From Didymodactylos carnosus (lineage: Eukaryota > Rotifera > Eurotatoria > Philodinida > Philodinidae): a stretch of 64,000 nt of DNA. The translations under genes and the position numbers were made by a program. Location of the stretch: positions 1 through 64,000 of the forward strand of contig CAJNOQ010000188.1 of NCBI GenBank assembly GCA_905250885.1, given 5' to 3'. Shown here one piece after another: positions 1-14,600 of this stretch. The notes under the pieces are model-generated. The model made no database searches, was not told the origin of the DNA, and saw only the letters and a list, made by a program, of their open reading frames with translations. How positions within the stretch are numbered: the first letter of the stretch is position 1; the number at the start of each line of letters is the position of its first letter.

Positions 1-1213
1 TGCTTTTGTCGAATTTCAAAAATGTAAAACGACAGTTTTGTTCAGAATTCGATGCTGATTCCGAAAATGTATAATTCATGCCAATTTATTTTAGGACGAA
101 AAGTGACCATTTTGGCACCTGTCCTTTTGGTTGACAAAAAAGAGAAAATGAAGCACATTTTTGAAGAAAAAAAGTAGCTCATCATTAGCCCAGTAAAACA
201 ATTGTTTTAAAAGCAGATTCAACGAACGCTCACCAAATTTTACCGTATTTTGTAGAAGATTAAATTCTCTACAAGCTGCACTATTGTGCATAAAAATTCA
301 ACACAATTGTCCTGAACGTGACTTTACAGAAGATACGTGTTTTTTCTAAACGTGATCCTCACCAAAAACAACTTTACCACCCACAATAATTATAAAACAC
401 ACGACCATGATAGTTCTTCGGAGAAAAATGTATGCGAAGTCGTGCAAGAAATTTCTTTTAGAATATTTTTATAAAATCTCGCGAGAGCTTATACGGTTTT
501 GATCTCAACATGTCTCACGACAAAAATTCCTGCGTTTCGTCTGATAAAAACCTGTTTTTTCCCAGTGAAGTTCTCATGAGGTAAAAACGCGTATTTTTAT
601 TAGACACAACGCAGGAATTTTTGTCGCCTGATCTCTCGGCATACTCTTCGATTTTTTTTTCCAGTGGGCAATATTTGAAATAAGGAATCAAAAAAAAGAA
701 AAAAGCAACTTTATTTAATTAAATTATTTGTTTTATTACTTATGTTTTTTTATTTTTGCCTCAAAATTCATACATTGTTGAAATAAAACAGATAACAGTC
801 TGATAAATTAGTACCAAAAATATAAACATCAATCAGAAAATATCGAACTATGTTTGAATATTTATAAAGTAGAATTTTCTGTCTTCATTCTAAAATATAC
901 ATTTGATAGCAAACAGGGACAGAAATATTCATCAATTAAACATACTCTAATTGTCTATGCCCTTCGAATGACCTAAAATAGAAATTAGTAAATCACGTTT
1001 GTTAAACCAAATAAAGCACTCGTACAATTAATTACTAAAAATGGATGTCCAGGTGGGTCCATATTTAGATTTTCGTTGCATGTTAAAACATTCTAGAGAA
1101 TGTAGACTTTTCTCGACATATTCCTATATATATATATATTCTATACTAAATATATAAAAATTATTTTAACAACATACTTAAACAAAGTGAATACTCAAAG
1201 TGTAAAGCAAACA
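1..1213. other. Intergenic, upstream of the P450 gene
   Basis: No gene is supported here. The stretch is AT-rich, with short frames only. It contains the 109-bp hairpin listed separately (518-626). A TA-rich tract near 1125-1155 lies 60-90 bases before the P450 start codon and could include its core promoter, but low complexity makes that uncertain. Confidence 0.5.
518..626. repeat. Short hairpin (MITE-like inverted repeat)
   Basis: Positions 518-536 and 608-626 are perfect 19-base reverse complements (CGACAAAAATTCCTGCGTT and its complement). Pairing continues imperfectly inward for about 15 more bases. The loop is about 40 bases. No clear target-site duplication is visible, so family is unknown; a small non-autonomous DNA element is the likeliest reading. 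Confidence 0.6.
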
Positions 1214-4200
1214 ATGTTTGTTTTATTTGTGACTATTTATTGGCCGTCGATACTTCTTGGTACAGTTGTTGTCGCATTAATAAGCAGACTAAAGAAGGTA
1301 AGTCTAATCGTTCATAGTTCAAGCTAGTACTGTTTAGACGCATCATGAGATTTAATTATATTTTTCTTGTCCTAATATTTATTGAAAATCATACCTAAAA
1401 ATAAATTCAAAAATTCATTAAAATAATAAGCAATCCGAATGTTCAACATCACTAATGCAACAACTGAAAATTAAATTAAGAAAACGATTGAATCCATAAC
1501 AGTTGCACAGAAATAACTCATAATTATTATTATGTAATGGTTTATTTATCTAAAATTTGAGTCAATAATAATATGCACAGATGGAAATTGATCCCTGTAT
1601 AAAATGGTTGATATAGAAGATGGATGAAAATTGGCTGAATTATTTGTTGATGGTGATAGTGTTAGTGTTTGTGTTTATTGTTGAAAATTGTGAATCGTTG
1701 AGGCAGAAAAATGTTGATGATATCGTTGTTGTATTCATTGTATTGATTGATAGTGGTAGACTGGTGAGAAACATAAAACAAATATTAATTTTGATAAACC
1801 ATTCGATGACATAACATTGATCAAATTATCGCTGTAGTGGAGGATAATTTGGAGAATAGAGGGCATGGTTTGTTCAACAGTGAACTAAATATGAAGGTCA
1901 GAGAAAGAAAAATGAGAGAGAATTATTTTTCTTCGCAAGAATAAATGGCGTCGGACAACTGATGATAATGAGCTTTAAAAAACTTTCCACTCCAGTATAC
2001 ATTTTTCTTCCACTTGTGTTTGACCTGTGTTTGAAAAAAGAACGTGCAGTTGTCAGTCTGCCGTATCCAGAGACTATCCTCCCATTTTCAGAAGTTTTTT
2101 ACGTAGCGTAATTCTCTAGATCACGTCGTGAGCATCTGAATCTGGCATAAGCGGTCCGCCGTCAATAGGGCGTTCACCACATCACTATCGTTGTGATTTT
2201 GACTGCTTTAAAAGATAGATTTAAGAAAAATTAAATGAAAACGAAATTTGAAGAAGAGAGAGAGAAAGAGAAAATGAAAGAGCTCAGAAAGAGAGAGAGA
2301 ATTATTTTTCCCCTGAAGCACAAATAGCACCGGACGACGAGCTATTAATGAAAAAAAACGCATCATGTCTGTCGACATAAAAACAAAAATCCCTGAACGA
2401 TTACATAATATCTGGCGGCATAATAAGTACATCGATGTTATTAGGATTTATTGACAACATTTTGGTTTCCATTTCACATGTGAATAAGGCACAATAGTTT
2501 CAAGAAGATTTAAGACCGATGAATTGCTTGACCAAATATTATTTCTTCAGAACTTAGCAGGATTTCTCGAAGCCAATGCTATGTACATTTAGTGTACATA
2601 CATAGAGCTTTATCATGCATAAAAAGTAATTTCTTGAATATCAGTCACCTTTTTCTCATTTTTTTTAAAAATGGATTGTCGTGGCACTTGAGAATGTTTT
2701 TCATGAAAATATTGCTCATTCTATGACTGACTCTTTTCGTTAATGACTCACAGTAGTTTTTTTACTATAAAAATAATGAAGATATCAATGCACACTGGCT
2801 TTCGTACCATTTCTCTATACTTCTGATAACATAAAATGTCTTTCATGGAGATGGGGATAATTCCGAATTGTTTTGGTTGTGACTTTTTCCGTCTAACTTT
2901 CGATATATCCCTCGTTACCATTAATAAACTCTTTTTTAGCTTGCAATTTGCATTTATAACAATTTGCTGCCGCTCTTGTGATAACTTCAGTGGCCTTCCG
3001 GAGCTTGAATAATGAGTAAAATATTCATTTTCCGATTCTTGTCATCATTCTGTTACCCAATTCAATGAACGCTACAATTTATCGGTATTCCCGCTTCGAT
3101 TAATAAAAATAGCTCAAGCAATGCGAGCTTCGCGAAAACAAATGCATTTAATTCTACCGATTACACGCTAAAATTCACCGTCATAAGTTTCAGCCATATA
3201 TTAATTTAAAAATACTAAAAACATAATGTACAAAACTATACAGAAATAACAGTCGAGTAATGAGATTTTTGAAAACGTGCAGAATTTGTGCGTAAACAAG
3301 TGTTGCAATATGTTATATTGCAATTTAACTAAATGTATCTTTTTATTGTAACGTCAATAAATCCTGTACATAAATAATAGAATAACAGATAAATAATCCT
3401 GTACATATGAGTTTTCAATAATGCATACTTTTTGCTGAGATACATTATAAAATTCTTTTTATCAACCGTGTAAAACTGTAATCTATAATTCATTTTTAAT
3501 ATATTCGTTTTTGCATCTTATTTTTTTTAAAAATCACACGATATTTCCAAACAAAAACGATAATCGTTCTTTAATATTTTATTATTAATTAACTTAACTA
3601 CTCTAATATGATTAGAAACTAATTTAAGAACTCAGATTACAATACGGTAATGCTAATCAGAAAATATGACGGAATACAAGAATAATTCTTTCGTAAACTA
3701 TCATCACTATCCTCCTGTTCATATCGATTTTGTTTCTTTAGAAAATGTTTCAACAAGATAAAGATGATGGTTGTACAGTCCCATGGGGTCCAAAACCTTG
3801 GCCAATTGTTGGAAATTTGATTTCATTGGGTAGACGCCCGTATGAAACAATATATAAATGGTCAAAAAATCCGTTATATGGTCCAATATTTAAACTTCGT
3901 TTTGGTTCACAAACCGTTGTTTGTTTAAATTCAACAAAACTTATTCGTGAAGCTTTACATGAGAATGCTGAAATATTTGCTGGACGACCCTATTTATATA
4001 TGATTAATGAAACGGTAAGGTTCTTTTAACGAATGAATCAATCTTCTATTGAAGTTCGCTTATTTTAGCTTCATGGAAAAGGTATCATATCAGCACCTTA
4101 TGGAAAAGATTTTAATGAACATAAAACATTTCTAGTTAGAAATTTAAATCGTTTTGGTCGACGACGTTCAAGTTTAGAAAATGCTTGTTTGGAAGAAGTA

Positions 4201-5196
4201 AAAATTGTAGCGGAAAAAATACGTGATCAACATCAAACAAAATCCTTCTCAATGGGTCAATTCTTAAGTGAAATTAGTTGTAACAATATTTGTACAATTA
4301 CAATGGGTCGCTATTTTGATTCAGCTAAAATCGGCCGATTTTTGGGTAAAATCAATGAAAATTTTAATCAAACTGCTACGATTGCTAGTTTCAATTTTTT
4401 ACCATTTACACGATGGTTTCAAAAAAAATTATTTCAGAATGTCGCTGATTGTGCACAATTTGTTCAAACATTGATCAAAGAACGCGAAACAGATTTTGAT
4501 GAGCAATCTATTACCAATATTGTTGATTCCTACATTGATAATTTGAAGAAACAAAAGATACAATCATTTTCTAAGGAAAATTTAGATTCATTAGTACAAG
4601 ATTTATTTGTGGCTGGTACAGAAACCGTATCCAATACATTGAACTGGGCCATATTTTATGTTACAGTACATTCTGATATTCAACAAAAAATTCAAAATGA
4701 AATTGATAAAGTGATTGGCAAAGAGAGATATCCATGCATTAAAGATCGAATGAAAATGCCGTATACAGAAGCGGCAATATTGGAAACAATGAGGTGTCAA
4801 TGTGCTGGTCCAATACTACTTCCTCGTTCAACAACACAAGATATTTTATTTTGCAATTATTATATACCAAAAGACACATTTATTCTTGTTAATATGTGGT
4901 CCGTTATGAAAGATGAAACATATTGGAATGAACCAAATGCCTTCGAACCCAGGAGATTTTTGAATGATAAACAACAAATACAAAATAATCATATAGCCAT
5001 GATGCCATTTAGTGTGGGTAAACGTGCATGTGTCGGAGAAGCAATTGCGAAAACACAATTATTTTTAGTATTTACAAGTTTATTACAACGATTTGAATTT
5101 CGTTTTATGGATGATTGGAAACCAAAAGATTTACAAGGTGAACCAGGTATTACATTGAGACCACCCGATTGTAAATATATGGCTCGTGTAAGGTAG
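1214..5196 (+). CDS. Cytochrome P450, CYP2-clan-like monooxygenase
   Basis: Three exons are read: 1214-1297, 3742-4014 and 4069-5196, giving 494 aa, normal for a microsomal P450. Exon 1 encodes only the N-terminal membrane anchor (28 aa, hydrophobic, ending SRLKK). Exon 2 starts before the proline-rich hinge PWGPKPWPIVGN. Exon 3 carries the I-helix oxygen-activation motif AGTET, the K-helix ExxR (ETMR), the FEPRRF segment, and the heme-binding loop FSVGKRACVG with the cysteine thiolate ligand. Family members oxidise small lipophilic substrates at the ER membrane with electrons from P450 reductase. The motif set fits the CYP2 clan; the substrate cannot be told. Exon 1 was chosen because it supplies the missing anchor in phase 0 with a GTAAGT donor. 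Intron 1 is 2.4 kb, far longer than most introns here. Confidence 0.9.
1298..3741. other. Long first intron of the P450 gene
   Basis: This 2,444-base intron has no supported gene. It holds purine-rich GA tracts and two loosely similar modules, near 1895-1990 and 2265-2355. Each runs from a GAGAGA tract into AATTATTTTTC and then a GGACGAC or CGGACAAC stretch, suggesting an old imperfect internal duplication. Short frames across it have no recognisable protein content. Confidence 0.45.
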
Positions 5197-7743
5197 AAAC
5201 AAACAATAGTAAAATGTTATATTTTTTAACTAAAGAACCAGTGGTCAATATCTTTTATTTTATTTTCTAATGTTTACTGCAGAGCAGGTTTAAGCAGTCT
5301 TGATTATACTGAAATGTTTCGTTGATATTAGCTTTTTTTTATCCTAATGTATTATACTTTCATGTATATATATATTTATATAATCGAGTGTATTTTGTTA
5401 TTGCCTATTGCAGAATAATTCAGCCCAACTTATATTGTTATTGCTTGTAATCATTAATTACAGAAGATACAACTAAATAAGCATAATAAATTCTCAAGAT
5501 ATCTTGTGGAAAAAAAATGATCTTTGAATATCATATACTAAATTCATATAGCAGCACCAATTATTTCTGATAACTTGATTTTTATGCAGAGAAAATAATC
5601 ATAAGGAACATAAAAGTTGTTGAACAACAATTAAAGAAGAAAATCTGAAGCAACAAAACACTGTCGAGTATTGATAATAATAAAAATCGTGTGATTTTGT
5701 GTTGTACTAATTTGAACCGAGCAGTAACAAAGTTTGAAATCCATTGATCTGTTCAAGAAGCACGTTTAATTAATAATATAATAATATAATTATTGAATAC
5801 TTTAAAAAATTCGAGTAAAAATAAAGAAACAGCCAATTCTCGCTCTAGTACGAATACGTCTTTATTTCGATAACTACTGCTGTTGTCGTTGACATGTTAG
5901 ATAATGAGACTGGCACTAACGAGAGAAGACAAAACAGTGAATTATAAATCACAAGACACTACGCCGTTTGTGTCCTGTCCGTCGGACTGCCCGTAAAGCG
6001 AAGGAATAAGTGCAAAAACAGCCATTTGCGTCTCAAAATCTTCGTTTTTCTTTCTGACGAAGAAAAGTGCTGAAAGTTTTCATAAAAGACGATTTTTGAT
6101 AAAAGACCAATATTCAGTTGTGCATATGTTTCAATGGCATGTAGAGTAGTAGTGGAAAAAGTAATAAACAAACTTTGTTTATTGGCTTATGGGAAAGTGA
6201 TAACGTGCATTTTGTAGAGCAGAACAAGTTCTATAGAAAATACGTATGGATCACTTCTTTTCATTCTATCATTTCTTCAGAATATTGAAAATATGAATGA
6301 AATTTTTGAACTTTAAGGTTACCGTGAGATCGAACCCATTAGTCTACAATAATCAAAAAGTGCATATATGATTTTATAGTTTTATTCATAAACTACGAAG
6401 AGCATATTTTTACAGATAAAATACTTAGATGAAATGAAAAAGTTTAAATTAAGAGAATCGTAACACTTAATACATCAGTTAAGAAAATTATTATAACGCG
6501 ATTATTAAGAATCGACCCGACTCGTCTGTAAAGAAATGTTTTTCTATGTATGTGTTGAACGAAAAAAAGTTTGAAGTTAACTGTGACACAAATATGAGCA
6601 ATGTAAAATGCCATAACTGTTCATGTCTCTTCCGTAATTCATTAGAGACGCTTGTCTCCTTTATCCGTTATCTTTTTGTTCGATACAGATAGATAGATCA
6701 AACATTTCTCTACAAACTGAGATGTTCCACAAGTCAGGGCGTTATAACAATTTTTCTGGATGTCCCAAAAAACAGTTCGAAATAACTGATGCATGCCTCC
6801 ATTTAATATCAGCACATAGTGAACCTCGAATCGGGGTGACACTACTGATTTTAAGAATTTTTATATATAATTAAGTTAAATACTTTATTTGTTCATAATT
6901 AAAAATGCTTTAATATTAGACACTACTTGAATACTAAACTTCGATTCTCTTCGGAAACAGCGTCAATATGAATTCCGATTGTGGACGATCTAGTACAAGT
7001 GTCATTTTGATCAGTGTTGTGCATAAATTTTGAAGAAGCTATCGGTTTTTATTTTCATATGGAAATGAGAAAAATACAAAATATGCGAGATTAATGATTC
7101 ATCGAAACTCATTAGTTGCGTTGTTTGTCTGTTGTTTTTTTGTTATTGATTTTTTTTTCAATACTCTCTTCTCGCGGTTCTTATCTTTTCTGCGTGATGG
7201 CACTGCATTTACAAGCCTTTGGTTTTTTTGTGCTTTCCTTTGTTACGAGATGTTTCCTTGGGCATAAAATAAAATTTCAAGTTTCAAGCTAATATAACTT
7301 TTAATCCCTATAACTATATACGTATAATTTTTTAGTTCAAAACTTTTCTTAACTGTTGGTATCCTTTTGTTAATTGTTTCAAACTTGCGTGCGCTTGTTT
7401 GAATTTTTATTACAAAAAACCAAAGCAAAAAAAAAAACTTGAAAATAAACACGTGTCACAAATTATACTAAATAGTAGGTTTGATTACATTCTATAAGAG
7501 ATAAAGCGCGATAACTCAATTCTATCAGGATCCATCGTTCGGAAGAATAAAAGTGAGAGAAAGAGAAAAACAGAAGAAAAATATGTGCCCACTGATGTTA
7601 TGTTGATGGTTAGAAAAAAAATATGAAGAATATTCTAAGCACTTGTTCTGAAATAATTTCAAAATGATCCACACAAAAAAACTTACGTATACAAAAGTAT
7701 TAATATGTGAAAAAATTCGTCCTACACACGATGATGTTCTTTT
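5197..7743. other. Intergenic between P450 and ATP synthase alpha 3' ends
   Basis: The two genes converge here. No gene is supported. Around 6490-6840 lies one copy of a diverged repeat also seen near 59770-60390, listed separately. The rest is AT-rich sequence with short chance frames. Confidence 0.5.
6485..6840. repeat. Diverged repeat copy 1, related to 59765-60390
   Basis: Sequence such as ATTATTAAGAATCG, then a GAACGAAAAA..TTGAAGTTAA block, CCATAACTGTTCATG and TATAACAATTTTTCTGGAT recurs in the same order and strand near 59770-60390. The second copy shows terminal inverted repeats built on GTTATTAAGAATTG, which suggests a non-autonomous DNA element family. No coding capacity is visible. 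Confidence 0.5.
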
Positions 7744-10666
<2,923 letters not shown>

Positions 10667-11634
10667 TTTGTAAATTTATTGTTCGAAAAACGTAGGCAGT
10701 AGTAATGGAATGAGAACGGATTTTTTAACAGGACTGCGGTTACTCTGTAGAAAGTACAAATAGCGTATCACTAAGTGAAAAAAAATACAGAACAAAGATG
10801 CGAAAGAAAAAGTTTAAAAGGATTAAGGAAGTTAACTATGTCGCCCAACTCGTGTTTGAGTTGAGATCTCTTTTCGGGTGAATATGATTTTTTCGTCCTT
10901 AATAAATATTTCAGTTTATAAAATGAAGTCCAAAACAGATTACGAGAGGCCGTACAAAGCTTTACAATTAGTGGATGATGATAACTTATTTCATTGGTCG
11001 TCCATAATTTACTTTTCTTTCCTTTCTTTTTTGAGTCGTCGATTCCTCATCCGTTCATGCTAGTGTTTATTATAAGTAGTAATATTAAAATAATGAGATG
11101 GATTAAAAAATGTTTTAATTAATTGAACAATATACATAATTCCCTGCTGTAAGTCTCTCCTTTAATGACTGGTTATAATCTGCTAGAAACCAGTTGAAAT
11201 ATCTCTGCTTATTACCAAAACTGTCTTTATTGAATTACTACCACTTCATGTACTTTTTTAATGCAAAATTTTTGATAAATGAGAGGTAGAGCGTCTTAAC
11301 TTAGTTTCGTTATACAGATTCTTTCACCTCGGTGAGTATTTAGTAAGTTTTTTTATTATCTATTACGTTTTAGATGAAATGAATATGATTTTTGTTAGGA
11401 ACTTGTAGCAGTTATTAATAAAAAAGTACAAAAACGATCGTGAATGGTTTAACAGTGACTTAAAAAATGTACGTATTCTACTCGTTTGTAGAATGTTCTA
11501 AGTGGATTAAAACGAGTATTCCTACCGATATATAAAAATTTTGAATATTCAGCAGAATACATCCAGTAGTTGTCTTTCATTATGCAAACGTCTCAAGGTT
11601 GTGATAAAAGAGATTAGTAGACTATTTGTTTCAG
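10667..11634. promoter_or_regulatory. Divergent intergenic region, ATP synthase alpha / PELP1
   Basis: About 970 bases separate the ATP synthase alpha start codon from the first PELP1 exon that can be recognised. It must contain the alpha promoter and probably the PELP1 promoter and its missing first exon. I see no convincing TATA box, and no exon whose donor and phase I would defend. Confidence 0.4.
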
Positions 11635-14600
11635 GGCTGCTATCAATATCCAAACATTGTCAAATTTTTTTCAATCAAATCCTAACGATTATCGTTTAGA
11701 ACAAGAAGCCGAAGTTAATTTAAAAGCATTGCACACATTTCTTGAAGTAAAATTTCTTTTCTAATTATACAAACATATTTTTATATTCTCCCGCTTGATT
11801 TGCTAATAGGATGTTCCAAATATTTCAACAATTCAAATTGGTTTGTGTGGTTTTATTACTTATTTACAAGCGTCAAAACGAAGTCGGCATATCGAACATT
11901 TATTTATGGCTAAAGATTATGTGTCAGAAATCATTGCATTTGCATTTTATCATTTTTCAGCTGTAAGAACTTGACTTACAAATTGAGTTCTAAAAATTAA
12001 TTTTCACTTTTATATTTGATCTAGAATCCTATTTTATCAGCCAAATGTTTATATGAATGTATGACAATATATCCAAAAAGATGCCCAGCATTTCTTACCG
12101 TAAGTGTAATAGATGCCTGTCTTCTTGTAAACACAAGAAGTTTAAGTAAAGTGTTAGCGTTCGTTGTTCATAACATAACCTACGTATACAGTTATTTTAT
12201 TTATTGTACGCAACTGAGATAACTAGATGTAATAACTAAATATTCGTCTTTATATATATTCAGTTTCTATTATAGGTCAAATTTCGTCCATTGTTATCGA
12301 GAATTATTTTCAATAAAGAAGTTGGTCCTGTTGACGTGAGTAATCGAAAACAAAGTCAACTGTAATCGATGTATAACATATTAACTAGGAATAGTGAATT
12401 TAGTTTTGTAGTTCATTCAATCCAAAACTAAGCTCACATGTTCGAGGCAAAAGTTAATTTTGTGTTTTTTGATAGTTTTAGAATACTATAAAGGAATTTA
12501 TATCCCACTCGTATTCTGAACGATATAAGCTTATGTCAAACGGAAATAATGACTAGTCAATGTAATCAACGAGTTTTTTCATCTAATTTAGATTTGTTGT
12601 AAATGCATAGCTCAGTTATCTGTATTAGGTCCAAACTCGGGACAGAGTGGACAAAAACAAGTAAAGTCATGGAAAAATGATTATGACAAATATCTTAAAA
12701 TATCAAGAATTTTGGTTGATCAAATCTATTTAGACATAAATGGTAATTTTATTGTAATCACCGTTTATCAGTTGTCTTACATTTATCTTTTATTTCTCAG
12801 AACCATTGTCTCCTGAGTCAATTACAGATGAAACCAACCTAGAAGCAGAAATTGGTGAAGAAATACCTGTGAACGATTATGTAACAATATTCTGTAATTG
12901 TTGTACGATTCTACGGTACATGTTCAAGTACGTGTTTTGAATGAAAATATTTGTTCGACATAGCTAAATATTCTTATCTTCGTTTCAGTGTCAAATTAGA
13001 TCTACCCGTTCCCATTGCATATGAAAAAACATTTGATGTCATAGCAAAAGTTGTAACAGTTACACATCAGCAATATGTAAGAAATCAGTTTCTTATGCTC
13101 TAGCTTTTATTCTGCTTTTTGTTTATTTTCTAGGCAGCTATTCATAATCATAAGAAACAACTAATCAATAGTTTACCAACAATGTTTGAAATATGTATAC
13201 ATCTGTTTGATGCTCTTATCACGTGGTATGTGTATTCACTCTTCTCAGTTCTTGTCGAAGATCAGAAAGGTCTCTTTTTTTTCTCGGTAGTGTTCCAGCG
13301 TGTTTCTTATTGCAATTGAAAAGAATAACAGCGATACTTGTAACGTTACTTGATGTAGTACGAGGATATCCCGAATGTTTGTAAGTTTTTACATCGTTAC
13401 TTTGCTCCACTCTTTGAATTAAATTTCGTTTCAGAAATGTCTCCATCAGTATTTATCGTTCATTAGAAAATTTATTCAATTTTTTTGATCGTAATTTAAG
13501 AATGGATGGTGATATTCTCCAAAAACTAATCAGATGGATCATACATGAAACATCCATACGTTTACCATCCAAAACTCAAGTATGTAAAGTAGAGTTGTTA
13601 CCATTATGAAAAGTATAGGAAAGGTTCTACCTGGTCTCTCTAGTGGAAAAAGTAAAGTGAGCATTTTAGAGATTTTAAGAGAGGATGCGTAAAATTGTGA
13701 ATCTGTTTGTAATTTTGTTCTCAAAATCGTTGAATGAAACCTAAATTATCTATTTAGACAGATCATTTATCAACGCCGAATCATGCAATATCTCGTGCAG
13801 CACTTGATTGTAAGAGTCATCGTTCATCTATCACACATCAGATCAAATCTATTAATATGTTTAATATCTTTAGGTGTACAAAGTTTGATTTACGCTTATG
13901 GTGATCGTTTGCCAAGTGATCAGTATCAAGTACAATGACTTTATTTTGTTTGTTTTATGAAATAACTTATATTATGTTGTATTAAACTTTTAGTTGTTAC
14001 AAAATCATTATGTAAACACATTATCCGATTATCAAGCTCATTGTGCTGATCAAACTCGTAAGAAACCATATGACGATGTTACGTGTCGCGTGTCGTTGTA
14101 TGTTATAATCGAAATATTATTACAAGAAGAACGCTATGATTGCCCAACGATCCTTGCTATTGTTAAAAATTTAATTAAAGAAGGTCTTCACGATTCGTGC
14201 GGCAAAGTAAGCACTTCTACTTCTACTTGTTTTTTGTTATATTACGGAGTTGCTCAAGATCTACATCAAACATCCTTTAATTTTTTACTATCTATTTCTA
14301 GTAAATCACATTTTTCTACTTACGATTCTAATGTTTCAAAACTTATCGCTCATTATCTAGGGAAAACATCTTTTCTCATATTTTTTACATAATACGCAGA
14401 TAAAATTAGGAATAGTTGATTGCTTATTTCATCGTTTGCTATAGGTGATTATTTTCAATTACAACTATAATGTAGTTGCTTGTTTTTTAGGTCAGAAAAG
14501 CTGTTCATAAACTGCGTTCTAGTCGATTGATCGCCTTAGATTCGACGCACCATCTTTATCAACCTTTTACATTTGAAAACGTTGAAAAAGCGCGATACGT

